DNA of 64,000 nucleotides, from the NCBI GenBank assembly GCA_012842745.1, contig DUSF01000033.1, positions 62,001 to 126,000 on the forward strand. The letters are read 5' to 3'. This DNA is from Bacillus sp. (in: firmicutes) (lineage in GTDB: Bacteria > Bacillota > Bacilli > Bacillales > Bacillaceae_J). The notes beneath the pieces are model-generated. The model searched no databases and was not told where the DNA came from. It saw only the letters and a list, made by a program, of their open reading frames with translations. Within the stretch, counting starts at the first letter, position 1. Each line of letters opens with the position of its first letter. This document shows positions 53,555 to 63,257 of the stretch, piece after piece. A program made the translations under genes and the position numbers.

Positions 53555-54251
53555 AATCAATATCCCCTTTACTAGTTTTCCGCTTTATAAATCGATAGGC
53601 TAAATAAGCAATATAAAGTGGTGTCGCTATGTAAATAAGATAGGGAAACTTTGCATATGTATCCTTCCAAATAATATATAAAAGGCAACCAAGGAAGATT
53701 GTTACAATAGTCCCATATTTAGGCAGTGGCACTTCTTTCAAGCTTGGGATTTTAATCCGGCTCACCATCAAAAAACATAAGGCCGTAAAAACAACGGTTG
53801 TAACAATATTCGGGATTTTATCCCCAAATAGCGTTAGGATTGCTACTATACCACCCGCAGCTGTAATCGGCACACCAATAAAATAATGCAACGACGTTTT
53901 TGTCGAACTGATGTTAAAACGCGCTAAACGATACGCCCCAAATAAAGGAAATAGACCTGCTACAATAAAACCTAATTTCCCAAAATGAAAAAAATATGTA
54001 TAGTAAACTAAAAAGGAAGGGGCAATACCAAAGGTAACAATATCAGCTAATGAATCGAGTTCCTTCCCTAAAGAACTATCGGCTTTTAGCATTCTTGCTA
54101 ATCTGCCATCCATACTGTCCAGCATCATCCCAATTAATATTAATATCGCTGCATTATTAAATTCTCCATTTGCAGCAAAACCAATTGAAAGAAAACCGCA
54201 ATATAGATTGCCTAATGTAAACATATTTGGGATGCTTTTTGTAAATCGCAT
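53553..54251 (-). CDS. pssA: CDP-diacylglycerol-serine O-phosphatidyltransferase
   Basis: A 232-residue membrane protein of the CDP-alcohol phosphatidyltransferase family. The signature DGRLARMLKADSSLGKELD followed by SLADIV (about 48-72) is complete. IPNMFTLGNLYCGFLSIGFA is the first helix and about seven helices follow. It makes phosphatidylserine. It is longer than B. subtilis PssA (about 177) with an extended C-terminal pair of helices and a Lys-rich tail. The context differs from B. subtilis, where pssA lies elsewhere. A phosphatidylglycerophosphate synthase identity is less likely because of length and first-helix pattern. Confidence 0.83.
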   Translation of the reverse strand: MRFTKSIPNMFTLGNLYCGFLSIGFAANGEFNNAAILILIGMMLDSMDGRLARMLKADSSLGKELDSLADIVTFGIAPSFLVYYTYFFHFGKLGFIVAGLFPLFGAYRLARFNISSTKTSLHYFIGVPITAAGGIVAILTLFGDKIPNIVTTVVFTALCFLMVSRIKIPSLKEVPLPKYGTIVTIFLGCLLYIIWKDTYAKFPYLIYIATPLYIAYLAYRFIKRKTSKGDID

Positions 54252-54422
54252 GATTAATTATCACACTCCGCAAAATTATTAATTTCTCCAAATCATTATA
54301 GCACGTAAGTTGGACTCCAATAAAATGAATAATGGAAAAATCTCCAAAAGCACTTTATTTGCCCCTTCCCTCCTGCATTGCTAAAATATAGGTATCATTT
54401 CCTGAACAGAAAGGAGATATTC

Positions 54423-55310
54423 ATGATTCTGAACAGTTCGGGTACCAGCAATGAACAAAACAAAAATAGCTGGAAACACTTATGTATGAAAAAAATTGAA
54501 ATATATGTGTTCATTGATCCTCTTTGCCCTGAATGCTGGGCATTAGAACCATTGCTTAAAAAACTACAAATTGAATATGGCGATAAATTAAGCATACGAC
54601 ATGTGTTAACTGGACGTTTAGCGTCTTTAAATATTTCGAAAAAAGCTCCTTCTGAAATCGCCAAAGTTTGGGAATGGACTGCAAGCAGATCGGGGATGTC
54701 CTGTGATGGTGATGTATGGTACGAAGATCCGATATCAAAGCCAATTACAGCCTTCGTTGCAATTAAAGCAGCTGAACTGCAAGGCAAAAAGGCAAGCTTA
54801 CGTTTTCTAAGAAAGCTTCAGGAACTCCTTTTTCTTGAAAAACAAAACATCACAAAAAAAGAGGTACTAGTTAGTATAGCAGAAATGGCTGGCCTTGACG
54901 TTCGTGAATTCACTAAAGATTTACTTTCTGATGTAGCCTGCAAAGCGTTCCAATGCGACTTGAAAATCACAAGGGAAATGGAAGTTGATGAAAGCCCAAC
55001 TCTCGTCTTTTTCAATAATGAAAAAATTGAAGAAGAAGGCATTAAGCTTGCCGGATCTTATCCATATGAAATATATGTGCAGGTTTTGGAAGAAATTTTA
55101 CAAAGAAAACTCATTGCCCAGACGCCTCCGCCACTCGAACAATTTTTAGCCTATTTTAAATTTGTAGCTACGAAAGAAATTGCCGTTGTCTATAACTTAA
55201 CTTGTCAAGAAGTTGAAAAAGAAATGAAGAAACTACTCCTAAAACAAACAGTGGAACGTGTCCCAGTAAAATATGGAACATTTTGGCGCTATTTAGCGAA
55301 TGATGATTGA
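54423..55310 (+). CDS. spxH: ClpXP adaptor protein SpxH (YjbH)
   Basis: A 295-residue DsbA-family adaptor. [20 protein letters not shown] contains the CPEC motif of Yjb[38 protein letters not shown] and EYFRFVA-type ([20 protein letters not shown]) segments match B. subtilis YjbH. It delivers Spx to ClpXP for degradation, and spx itself lies at the right end of the window. The ATG at 54423 follows AAAGGAG by six bases; upstream in-frame ATG at 54378 has no site. Terminator at 55352. Confidence 0.92.
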   Translation: MILNSSGTSNEQNKNSWKHLCMKKIEIYVFIDPLCPECWALEPLLKKLQIEYGDKLSIRHVLTGRLASLNISKKAPSEIAKVWEWTASRSGMSCDGDVWYEDPISKPITAFVAIKAAELQGKKASLRFLRKLQELLFLEKQNITKKEVLVSIAEMAGLDVREFTKDLLSDVACKAFQCDLKITREMEVDESPTLVFFNNEKIEEEGIKLAGSYPYEIYVQVLEEILQRKLIAQTPPPLEQFLAYFKFVATKEIAVVYNLTCQEVEKEMKKLLLKQTVERVPVKYGTFWRYLANDD

Positions 55311-55351
55311 GATAACCGAACAGGTTGATCAATCTATTTTTTTGGAAAAAT

Positions 55352-55388
55352 AAAAAGAAGGTTAGGAGGGATGCCTAACCTTCTTTTT
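55352..55388 (+). terminator. Intrinsic terminator of spxH
   Basis: AAAAAGAAGGTTAGG pairs with CCTAACCTTCTTTTT. The remaining gap to 55612 holds only the promoter below. Confidence 0.9.
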
Positions 55389-55516
55389 ATGTCTCATCGA
55401 CAGGGGGGTGGGAGAAAGTTTCACGGTCAAACAAAGGGGTTATGTTTGTTTGTGATTAACTTTACAAACTTATAATAACAAGTTTCGTTCCTTTTTACAA
55501 TTAGTTTGTTAAGTTT

Positions 55517-55546
55517 TTCACAAAACTGTCACTTCTTCTTTATAAT
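55517..55546 (+). promoter_or_regulatory. Probable sigma-A promoter for the small membrane protein
   Basis: TTCACA (55517-55522), 18-base spacer, TATAAT (55541-55546), 67 bases before the ATG at 55613. Confidence 0.5.
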
Positions 55547-55612
55547 TCGACATATATTGCCATCATGAACTAAAAGCTTGCTTCATAGATTAATGATGAG
55601 GAGGCTTGAACT

Positions 55613-55807
55613 ATGAATAAATTTCTTTTTTTCTTATGCAGCCTACTAATTATTACTTCTTTTTGTTTTTATTTATTAGGTTTAATGAGAATTGTTCCGC
55701 TTTTTTATACGGTTATACCTATGTTTCTCTCCATCCTTTTTACAGTACACTCTTGGAATAACCGCAATCGCTTTAAACGAATAAATCGCCGCTCATTAAA
55801 AGGGTAA
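55613..55807 (+). CDS. Small membrane protein, 64 residues
   Basis: Two predicted membrane segments (FFLCSLLIITSFCFYLLGLM and VPLFYTVIPMFLSILFTVHS) and a basic cytosolic tail (NNRNRFKRINRRSLKG). No family is recognised; it takes the place of B. subtilis yizD between pepF and yjbH. AGGAGG lies eight bases before the ATG, and it has its own promoter and terminator, so it is likely real. Confidence 0.7.
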   Translation: MNKFLFFLCSLLIITSFCFYLLGLMRIVPLFYTVIPMFLSILFTVHSWNNRNRFKRINRRSLKG

Positions 55808-55860
55808 AGGGACTGTTTCTTTTGAATAAATACAAACTTGAAACAGTCCCTTATTTTTTT
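55806..55860 (+). terminator. Intrinsic terminator
   Basis: AAGGGACTGTTTC (55807-55819) pairs with GAAACAGTCCCTT (55840-55852), followed by ATTTTTTT; may also serve pepF from the opposite strand. Confidence 0.85.
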
Positions 55861-55863
55861 CGC

Positions 55864-57681
55864 TTACATGTTTAATAGTTGTTCCATTTCCGTTAATTTT
55901 TGTTCAAACACTTTTAATGCCTCTTTAATTGGCTCACTTGATGTCATATTAACTCCAGCCCGCTTTAACACCTCAATTGGGTAATCGGAGCTTCCCGCTT
56001 TCAAAAATTCCACATAACGTTTAACAGCAGGCTCTCCTTCTTCTAAAATCTGATTTGACAAAGCTGCAGCCGCACTAAAACCAGTCGCATACTGGTAAAC
56101 ATAATAATTGTAATAAAAATGCGGAATTCTTGACCATTCTAAGCCAATTTCCTCATCAACAACAATACCATCACCAAAGTATTTTTTATTTAAATCATAA
56201 TACAACTTTGTCAATAATTCAGCGGTTAATGCTTCTCCCTCTCGTGCCTTTTCATGAATTAAATGCTCAAATTCGGCAAACATTGTTTGGCGGAAAACTG
56301 TGCCGCGAAAGCCTTCTAAGTAATGATTTAAAATATAAAGCTTTTTCTGTTTGTCATTTTCATTTTTTAACATATAATCATTTAGCAATGCTTCATTGCA
56401 CGTAGATGCAACCTCGGCGACAAAAATTGAATAATTTGCATATGGATAAGGCTGCGAGTTTCTTGTATAGTAGCTGTGAACCGAATGGCCTAGTTCATGC
56501 GCTAAAGTAAACAAATTGTTCACATTGTCTTGCCAATTCAATAGGATGTATGGATTTGTTCCATATGTTCCAGAGGAATAAGCACCGCTTCTTTTACCTT
56601 GGTTTTCATGAACATCAATCCAGCGGTTATCAAAGGCTTCTTGTAAAATCTTTTGATATTCCTCACCCATTGGTGCTAAACTTTTTTTGACGATTTCCTT
56701 TGCTTCATGATATGGGATTTCCATTTTTACATCCTTCACAAGTGGTGTATAAAGGTCATACATATGAAGCTCCTCAATACCAAGCACTTTTTTTCTTAAA
56801 GCTACATAACGATGCAATAATGGCAACTGTTCATTAATCGTCTCAACTAATGTATCATAGACGCTTTCTGGAATATTATTGCCGTCTAAAGCTGCTTCGC
56901 GCGCAGTTTTGTAATGGCGGACACGAGCATAGAAATTATCCTTTTTTATGTTGCCACTTAAAGTGCTGGCAAACGTATTTTTAAATTTACCGTATGTATC
57001 GTATACGGCTTTAAAAGCCTCTTCACGGACACGGCGGTCTGAGCTTTCTAGAAAACGAATAAAACGGCCATGGGTAATCTCGACTTCTTCCCCATTTTCA
57101 TCTTGAATCGTTGGGAACTTCAAGTCGGCATTATTGAGCATTCCAAACGTCGTGCTTGCACTGCCAGTTACCTCTGAAGCTTGGGCGAGGATGGCCTCCT
57201 CACTAGCAGATAACACATGTGGACGGCTGCGGTTAAGCTCATCTAAAATATGTTCATATAGTTTAAGTTCTTTATGTTCATTTACATAGGATTTAATTTT
57301 GTTTTCATCCATTGCTAGAATTTCTGGATCGATAAAAGCGAAGCTGCTTGCTGCCTGCGTATATAAATTTTCAGCGCGGTCGTTCAGCCCTTGGTAGCAG
57401 GAGTTCGTTGTATCTTCGTCATAGCGCATATGGGCATACGTATATAGCTTGCCGATTCTTTTCGAAATTTCATATTGTGTATCCAATGCTTTATATAACG
57501 TATCAGCGGATTCTGCCAGCTTTCCTTCGTATTGTTTAATAGAGGGGATTAATTCCTTAATGGCTTTGAACTCTTTTTCCCAATCATCATCAGATGGAAA
57601 AATATCTTCCAAGCGCCATGTGTCATCGGTTGCTATTTCACTTCGTTTTGGCAATGCTTTCGGCTTTTTTTGTTCTGTCAT
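55864..57681 (-). CDS. pepF: Oligoendopeptidase F
   Basis: A 605-residue M3B zinc peptidase. TLAHELGHSVHSYY carries the HExxH zinc motif (near 388), with the third ligand Glu in IFVAEVASTCNEALLNDYML. FRQTMFAEFEHLIHEKA and PHFYYNYYVYQYATGFSAA are further conserved segments. It degrades 7-17-residue peptides in the cytosol. It follows coiA in the B. subtilis order; here hcp is inserted between. GGAGG precedes the ATG. Confidence 0.95.
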   Translation of the reverse strand: MTEQKKPKALPKRSEIATDDTWRLEDIFPSDDDWEKEFKAIKELIPSIKQYEGKLAESADTLYKALDTQYEISKRIGKLYTYAHMRYDEDTTNSCYQGLNDRAENLYTQAASSFAFIDPEILAMDENKIKSYVNEHKELKLYEHILDELNRSRPHVLSASEEAILAQASEVTGSASTTFGMLNNADLKFPTIQDENGEEVEITHGRFIRFLESSDRRVREEAFKAVYDTYGKFKNTFASTLSGNIKKDNFYARVRHYKTAREAALDGNNIPESVYDTLVETINEQLPLLHRYVALRKKVLGIEELHMYDLYTPLVKDVKMEIPYHEAKEIVKKSLAPMGEEYQKILQEAFDNRWIDVHENQGKRSGAYSSGTYGTNPYILLNWQDNVNNLFTLAHELGHSVHSYYTRNSQPYPYANYSIFVAEVASTCNEALLNDYMLKNENDKQKKLYILNHYLEGFRGTVFRQTMFAEFEHLIHEKAREGEALTAELLTKLYYDLNKKYFGDGIVVDEEIGLEWSRIPHFYYNYYVYQYATGFSAAAALSNQILEEGEPAVKRYVEFLKAGSSDYPIEVLKRAGVNMTSSEPIKEALKVFEQKLTEMEQLLNM

Positions 57682-57754
57682 CTTAAAACCTCCATATGAA
57701 AAATTTTCCTATATAAATAGTATATCATCCACGGCTAAAAATAAAACTTTTGGG

Positions 57755-57839
57755 ATATGTGGATATGCACTACAGTTTCGTGGATATATAAAAAATCTCG
57801 TGGATATATCGATAATTTCGTGGATAAAGCCACAACTTT
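57755..57839. repeat. Short tandem repeats, about 20 bases, four copies
   Basis: GTGGATAT occurs at 57759, 57780, 57800 and (as GTGGATAA) 57820, spaced 21, 20 and 20 bases, within units like TTTCGTGGATATATAAAAAA. They lie between pepF and hcp. Confidence 0.7.
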
Positions 57840-57851
57840 GATTGGAACAGC

Positions 57852-57881
57852 AACAAGGCTGACCCACAACATTCAGGTCAG
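57852..57881. terminator. Hairpin downstream of hcp
   Basis: GGCTGACC pairs with GGTCAGCC with an 11-base loop (57852-57881). The T tract is poor, so terminator function is uncertain. Confidence 0.4.
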
Positions 57882-57899
57882 CCATGCCTATTCACACTA

Positions 57900-59198
57900 T
57901 TAAATTACTGCCATCATCATTTCTTCCATATCTTCCTTTGCATTGCTAATTAATTTTAAACCAAATGTATTCACTAATACATCTAGCACACCTTCGTTAA
58001 TAAATGCCGGTGCTTTTGGTCCAATGCGAATATCTTTAATTCCAAGGCTGAATAGCCCTAGTAAAATCGCAACAGCCTTTTGCTCAAACCAAGAAAGAAC
58101 AATACTAACTGGAAGTTCATTCACTTCGCAACCAAAAGCATCAGCTAATGCCATTGCAATTTTCACTGTTGAACCTGAGTTATTACATTGTCCTAAATCT
58201 ATATAACGCGGGATTTCGGTTCCAGGAACAACCCCGTAATCGACGTCGTTAAAACGGAACTTTCCACATGATGTTGTTAAAATTACAGTTTCTTTTGGTA
58301 ATGATGTTGCAAGCTCACGATAGTAGTCTCCACCTTTACCAGGAGCATCGCAGCCCGCTATGACGAAAAATCGTTTAATCTTACCATCTTTTACAGCTTG
58401 GATTACTTCTGGCGCTAAGCCAATGACTGTCTCATGGTGGAAGCCCGTTACTAATGTTTCGTCAGATTCGACATTTGCTTCAGGTAATTCTAATGCTCTT
58501 GCAATTAATGGACTGAAATCATCATCTGTAATTTTCGCAACACCTTCTAAGCCTGTCACTTCATAAGTCCACATTCGGTCAGCATAACTACCTTTAATCG
58601 GCATGACGCAGTTTGTAGTTGCTAGAATTGCCCCAGGGAATTCCTCAAATAAGCGGCGTTGGTCATACCAAGCTTTTCCTATATTTCCTTTTAGATGGCT
58701 GTATTTCTTAAGCTGTGGATAACCATGGGCCGGCAGCATTTCGGAGTGTGTATAAACATTGATGCCTTTTCCTTCTGTTTGCTTTAATAATTCTTCTAAA
58801 GCAAATAAATTATGTCCTGTTACAACGATTGCTTTCCCTTCAATTTTGTTTTGCGAGACACGGACAGGCTCTGGGGTTCCCAAGCGATTAACATGGGCCC
58901 TATCAAGCACATCCATCATTCTTACCGCTGCCTGACCTACCTGCATCGCCATCTCGATATGTTCCTGTACATTAAAATTGGAATTTGTTAAGGTCATATA
59001 TAATGCTTCATGTGTAACCCGATCAACAAATTCATCTATGTACCCTAATTGTCTTGCATGGGTACGATAGGCTGCAATTCCTTTTAAACCAAAAATCAAA
59101 ATATCTTGCAAACTTGCTATTGTTTCATCCTTTCCACAAACTCCAACTACTGTACAGCCTCCAGGTGCAACTTGCATACATTGATGACAATACATCAT
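57900..59198 (-). CDS. hcp: Hybrid cluster protein (hydroxylamine reductase)
   Basis: A 432-residue hybrid cluster protein, of the shorter type. YCHQCMQVAPGGCTVVGVCG holds the first four cysteines of the cubane cluster. VVTGHNLFALEE and VYTHSEMLPAHGYP, then TNCVMPIKGSY, FVIAGCDAPGKGGDYY, LTTSCGKFRFND and GQCNNSGSTVKIA carry the ligands of the hybrid cluster. The family reduces hydroxylamine in vitro and NO in vivo. It is inserted between pepF and coiA. Three Fnr-type boxes lie upstream, so anaerobic induction is expected. GGGAG precedes the ATG. Confidence 0.93.
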   Translation of the reverse strand: MMYCHQCMQVAPGGCTVVGVCGKDETIASLQDILIFGLKGIAAYRTHARQLGYIDEFVDRVTHEALYMTLTNSNFNVQEHIEMAMQVGQAAVRMMDVLDRAHVNRLGTPEPVRVSQNKIEGKAIVVTGHNLFALEELLKQTEGKGINVYTHSEMLPAHGYPQLKKYSHLKGNIGKAWYDQRRLFEEFPGAILATTNCVMPIKGSYADRMWTYEVTGLEGVAKITDDDFSPLIARALELPEANVESDETLVTGFHHETVIGLAPEVIQAVKDGKIKRFFVIAGCDAPGKGGDYYRELATSLPKETVILTTSCGKFRFNDVDYGVVPGTEIPRYIDLGQCNNSGSTVKIAMALADAFGCEVNELPVSIVLSWFEQKAVAILLGLFSLGIKDIRIGPKAPAFINEGVLDVLVNTFGLKLISNAKEDMEEMMMAVI

Positions 59199-59232
59199 AA
59201 CACACTCCCTTTTAACTTTTCCTTAAATGAAA

Positions 59233-59264
59233 TGTGATAAAAATCACTTGTGATATTCATCACA
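59233..59264 (-). promoter_or_regulatory. Two adjacent Fnr/Crp-type boxes before hcp
   Basis: TGTGATAAAAATCACT (59233-59248) and TGTGATATTCATCACA (59249-59264); the second is a perfect match to TGTGA-N6-TCACA. The two abut directly. Confidence 0.75.
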
Positions 59265-59297
59265 TCATTTATCATATAGGATGTAAAAAGATACTAG

Positions 59298-59313
59298 TGT
59301 GATGTAAATCACG
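59298..59313 (-). promoter_or_regulatory. Third Fnr/Crp-type box before hcp
   Basis: TGTGATGTAAATCACG, one mismatch to TGTGA-N6-TCACA, 34 bases beyond the previous box. It lies between hcp and coiA. Confidence 0.65.
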
Positions 59314-59345
59314 CTTTTTGAATGTTCAAAAAACTTTCACATTTA

Positions 59346-60551
59346 CTACATTTTATAATAATATTTTGAAAAATTATATTTTTTCAGCTTTATCAATACT
59401 ACACTGTCAAGGTTACAGGCATCCTCGACATTTTTCGGTACAGCTAGATTGGCAACTTTCCGAAAGGTTGATCGATTTACTTTCCTTAACACACCTAGCT
59501 TTTCTAACTGCTGTAAATATTCCATTAAAGCAAACGAGTAGTGGCTATTTTTTAATGATGGGAGTTGTCTTATTTTCATGAAGCCCTTTTGTACTTCAGC
59601 TTTAAAGCTATAAAAAACATCCTCAAACGAAACCATCTCCCCAACTTGAAGTGGCATAATAAACATAAGTAAAATCCAACCTTGCCAGAGGATTGGCGCT
59701 GTTTTAATCCAAATCATCGACTTAACAGGAATACCTGCTTCTCCTGGCAGTAAACATAGCGGCATTCCATTTTCATAAAATATTCTTTGATAAGCTTTAT
59801 CTGTATACAAATAAGAGCTTGTCCGCCATCGCCTTTTCAGAACAAGCCAATGATTGTCATTCAAAATTTGCTGATTTTCATTAGAAGTAATTATTTCAGA
59901 AAAAGAAAGTTGATTTGGGAAGAAATAATCCGTAGCAGTTAAGAAGGTGCTTGAAGAAAACGGTGTAAGTGATGATGCAATACAGAAACGAGCAGTGATA
60001 GGGCAGTAATAGATGAGACGTAAATCCTTATTATTCGCTGAAAATGCCATTAATAAATCAAATGGTGTAATTTTTAAATGATGCGCAAAATTCTTTTTAA
60101 AACGCTTTCCCCCTAAAATCCATAAAGGTATAATATTGGCGCGAAGATAGGCTTGCGTTCGTTTTAGTAATCTAGCACTATCAACGGTTGAACATTGAAA
60201 TTCAATCGCATAATTTTCATTTTTCCATGTTACAAATAAATCTGGCCTTTGCTTAATTTTTGGTAGGTATTTTTCAACTTCAACATCAATTCCTTGTTGT
60301 ATTAACCAATCATAAAGCTGGACCTTACCTTTTAAATGGTATTCCGATTCATTTTCGATTTGTGAATCACAATTCAATTTTGAAATATGGGCAAAATGCC
60401 ATATTCGCTTAGTCCCTGTCCTCAACCGAACATGTTCTTTACAGGCTGGACATAATAATCTTTCGTTTTCGATTATTTTTAGCAACTCATGCTTTCCCCA
60501 ATTTCCAACTAACGAAATCGTCTTGCCACTTTCCGTTATTGCCGTTAACAA
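59346..60551 (-). CDS. coiA: Competence protein CoiA-like
   Basis: A 401-residue CoiA homologue. LLCPACKEHVRLRTGTKRIW then HFAHI is the N-terminal zinc-like motif; SEYHLKGKVQLYDWLIQQG and RPDLFVTWKNENYAIEFQCS match the nuclease-like core with an Asp-Glu-Gln pattern of a PD-(D/E)XK fold. CoiA is needed for recombination of incoming DNA. The start is a TTG at 60551 eight bases after AAAGGAG, giving MLTAITESGK, and not the ATG at 60578 or 60695, which lies in the cls gene. It is in the mecA-coiA-pepF order of B. subtilis. Confidence 0.85.
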   Translation of the reverse strand: MLTAITESGKTISLVGNWGKHELLKIIENERLLCPACKEHVRLRTGTKRIWHFAHISKLNCDSQIENESEYHLKGKVQLYDWLIQQGIDVEVEKYLPKIKQRPDLFVTWKNENYAIEFQCSTVDSARLLKRTQAYLRANIIPLWILGGKRFKKNFAHHLKITPFDLLMAFSANNKDLRLIYYCPITARFCIASSLTPFSSSTFLTATDYFFPNQLSFSEIITSNENQQILNDNHWLVLKRRWRTSSYLYTDKAYQRIFYENGMPLCLLPGEAGIPVKSMIWIKTAPILWQGWILLMFIMPLQVGEMVSFEDVFYSFKAEVQKGFMKIRQLPSLKNSHYSFALMEYLQQLEKLGVLRKVNRSTFRKVANLAVPKNVEDACNLDSVVLIKLKKYNFSKYYYKM

Positions 60552-60618
60552 AAAAACCACTCCTTTCTGTCGTTTCATTTCGACAAAAGAAGTGATTTTC
60601 CTGCTTTTACTTAATTTT

Positions 60619-62133
60619 TTATAATAGCGGTGAAAACAGTCGGGCTGCAGATTCATACAGCCTTTGAAGCTTAGGGCGATTTTGATGATTTTCAATAGTA
60701 ATCTCCTTTGAACTGTCGATATCAGTAAGAAAATCGCTCACAAGCCTCTCCACACTTTTTGTTTTATATAAAAATGCATTCACTTCAAAATTCAAATGAA
60801 AACTTCTCATATCCATATTTGATGTACCTATTGAGGCAAGCTCTTGATCAACAATGATAATTTTACTATGTAAAAAACCATTACTATATTCATATACTTT
60901 GACCCCCGCCTCTAATAGTTCTCTGTAATAGGACTTAGAACCATAAAAGACAAGTTTTTTATCTGGTTTACTCGGCAAGATAACCCTTACATCAATCCCA
61001 GATAAAGCTGCGACTCTGAGAGCTGACAATATATCATCGTCAGGAATAAAATACGGCGATTCAATCCAAATTGATTTTTTCGCTGATGTAATCATTGCGA
61101 AAAACACATTTTTAATAACATTCCAATCATTATCAGGTCCGCCAGCTAATAATTGTACACCGCCAAATTCATCGTCCTCAACAAGGTTAGGGGACAAATA
61201 CATCGGCGTTAATAACGTCGTCTCCGTCGTGTAATACCAATCTTGCAAAAAAATAAGCTGTAGGCTTCTCACTGCTTCGCCTCTTACATAAAGATGGGTA
61301 TCACGCCAAAAGCCGAAATACTCATTTTTTCCCAGATATTCATCACCAATATTCAATCCGCCGACAAAACCAATATTTCCATCAACAACAATAATCTTGC
61401 GATGATTACGAAAATTAATTTGATTATTCAAGCCTGGAAGTCGAACTGGTGAAAAGGGCTCTATTTGTACACCGGCTGCTTTTAATTCATTAATATAATT
61501 TTTTGAAAGCTTCCACGAGCCTACCGCATCATATAAAAAACGGACTTCTACGCCAGCCTTCACTTTTTCAATTAATAGCTCTTTAATCTCAGTACCAATG
61601 ACATCATCACGTACAATATAAAACTCTAAATGGATATGATGATTTGCTTTTTTCATTACCTCTAAAATCGCTGCAAACGTTTCATTTCCATTTGTTAATA
61701 CCTTTGTCTCTGTATAGAAGGAAATCGGACTTTTGCCGATACGGTGAGCCAATCGGAATAGGTTTTTTTGATGGTCCCTCATCTGATTAAATTCATTTTC
61801 ATTGATTTGCCGATTTCCTTCAATTTTAGCAAAAGCTTGTTCGTCCAACCATGCTTTTTTTTCAAATCTTTTTTTCTCTCTACGATAGCTTTGTCCAAAA
61901 AGTAAATAAAAAATGAAGCCTAAAATTGGGAAAACAGCTAAAACAACCATCCAGGCAATCGTACCACGCGGATTACGGTTTTCTAAAAAAATAAAAAAAC
62001 CAATGAATAAGGCAGAAATTGAAATCATGATACTAAAGGTTCCGAGCAACCAACCTTCCCAATAATTATGGGTAAGTACCAATATAAGTGTCAAACCAAT
62101 AATGAAGATTACAATTTGCATCCTTTTTTTCAT
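60619..62133 (-). CDS. cls: Cardiolipin synthase
   Basis: A 504-residue phospholipase-D family enzyme. Two N-terminal membrane helices (about 5-60) precede two HKD motifs: FRNHRKIIVVDGNIGFVGGL (near 228) and FLHSKIIIVDQELASIGTSN (near 409). It makes cardiolipin from phosphatidylglycerol. It lies between mecA and coiA, on the same strand. AAGGAG is seven bases from the ATG. Confidence 0.95.
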   Translation of the reverse strand: MKKRMQIVIFIIGLTLILVLTHNYWEGWLLGTFSIMISISALFIGFFIFLENRNPRGTIAWMVVLAVFPILGFIFYLLFGQSYRREKKRFEKKAWLDEQAFAKIEGNRQINENEFNQMRDHQKNLFRLAHRIGKSPISFYTETKVLTNGNETFAAILEVMKKANHHIHLEFYIVRDDVIGTEIKELLIEKVKAGVEVRFLYDAVGSWKLSKNYINELKAAGVQIEPFSPVRLPGLNNQINFRNHRKIIVVDGNIGFVGGLNIGDEYLGKNEYFGFWRDTHLYVRGEAVRSLQLIFLQDWYYTTETTLLTPMYLSPNLVEDDEFGGVQLLAGGPDNDWNVIKNVFFAMITSAKKSIWIESPYFIPDDDILSALRVAALSGIDVRVILPSKPDKKLVFYGSKSYYRELLEAGVKVYEYSNGFLHSKIIIVDQELASIGTSNMDMRSFHLNFEVNAFLYKTKSVERLVSDFLTDIDSSKEITIENHQNRPKLQRLYESAARLFSPLL

Positions 62134-62221
62134 AGGAAACTCCTTAACACATATTACCTCTTATTTATTATAGCGAAGTTTTAAATACTTTCCTACTATT
62201 ACCTCTCCACATTTAGGACAT

Positions 62222-62251
62222 TAGAAAAAGGCTTCACAAAAAGTGAAACCC
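62222..62251 (-). terminator. Intrinsic terminator of mecA
   Basis: GGTTTCAC-TTTTT-GTGAAGCC on the minus strand, then TTTTTCTAA. Confidence 0.8.
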
Positions 62252-62255
62252 TCAA

Positions 62256-62948
62256 TTATCTTCCAAGTGGAAAATGTTGTTTAATTTGCTCAAGTGCATT
62301 GCTTGCTATGACTTCTTTGCCGTATTCTTGAATGCGATGGATTGACAATCGCGACTCATAGCCAAATTCAAGAATTTGACATAAAATATCGTCTTCATCC
62401 TCCTCTTCAAACTTTTCTTCATCAAATCCTATATATAAATAGTATTTATCTTCGAAATGATACAGGCTACTAAAAAGGCCATCAGCATCAATACTATGAC
62501 TTAATGTGATGACATCTTCAAAATCGTGAAACCCAATGAGAAAACGGATGGCTTCGTCGCTATATTCATCGTCTGTAAATGGAAAATCTTCATATTGCTC
62601 ATCAGCATTATTCGTTTTATCTAATAAAGCTTCAATATTATCGTCAACCGTTAGATCAATATGCTTATCAAGCCCAATGGGCAATTCAAGCTTTTGACCA
62701 TCCATTGATAATTGTGCTTTCGTTACTACTATTTCCAAACCTTTTTCTAGTGCTTGAACTTGAATCCATAATGGTCCTTCTATTGCGAAGTCTTCTCTAT
62801 TGTTAACTTCATCCATCATTTCCCAAAACAATTCTTCACTGCGCTCACGGTTATACCAGATTTCTTCACGATCAAATCCACGATCTTCGATGTCACGATA
62901 TGTTACATAAAACTTTACTGTATGCTCATTGATTCTTTCGATTTCCAT
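62256..62948 (-). CDS. mecA: Adaptor protein MecA
   Basis: A 230-residue adaptor. N-terminal MEIERINEHTVKFYVTYRDI binds substrates; the linker is acidic (about 85-125); the C-terminal domain with AIRFLIGFHDFEDVITLSHS and YYLYIGFDEEKF binds ClpC. It targets ComK for degradation by ClpCP, and so controls competence. Neighbours on one side are yjbE and spx. GGGAGAG precedes the ATG. Confidence 0.95.
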   Translation of the reverse strand: MEIERINEHTVKFYVTYRDIEDRGFDREEIWYNRERSEELFWEMMDEVNNREDFAIEGPLWIQVQALEKGLEIVVTKAQLSMDGQKLELPIGLDKHIDLTVDDNIEALLDKTNNADEQYEDFPFTDDEYSDEAIRFLIGFHDFEDVITLSHSIDADGLFSSLYHFEDKYYLYIGFDEEKFEEEDEDDILCQILEFGYESRLSIHRIQEYGKEVIASNALEQIKQHFPLGR

Positions 62949-63157
62949 AATTCTCTCTCCCTTCTATTCAAAGTTTTTTTGAAGGGACTACCTAACCCCC
63001 GAGCGTTTGCTCTACAAAATGATAGTTATAAAAACAACATGCCCAATTTTAAATAGAAGTAACCTTGTACTTCTATTTTATGATAAAAAGAATAATAAGG
63101 GAAATAAAAAATACTAAATAAAGAAAAACAGGCTTTTATTTATCATATGCGCTTTTC

Positions 63158-63186
63158 TTGACTGACATAAAAAAAAGGCTTATAGT
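63158..63186 (+). promoter_or_regulatory. Sigma-A promoter of yjbE
   Basis: TTGACT (63158-63163), exactly 17 bases, TATAGT (63181-63186). About 70 bases of leader then run to the TTG start. The rest of the 309-base gap (62949-63157) shows no gene. Confidence 0.75.
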
Positions 63187-63257
63187 GAATTTTGGACATC
63201 CCTGTAAAAATTGTTAATGATACTAAATAATGACGGAACATAAGGGGGGGCGGTTGT

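Noticed and set aside
63180-63257. yybP-ykoY manganese riboswitch before yjbE
   Set aside because: The leader is only about 70 bases and lacks the conserved GGGGAGUAG-type loop.
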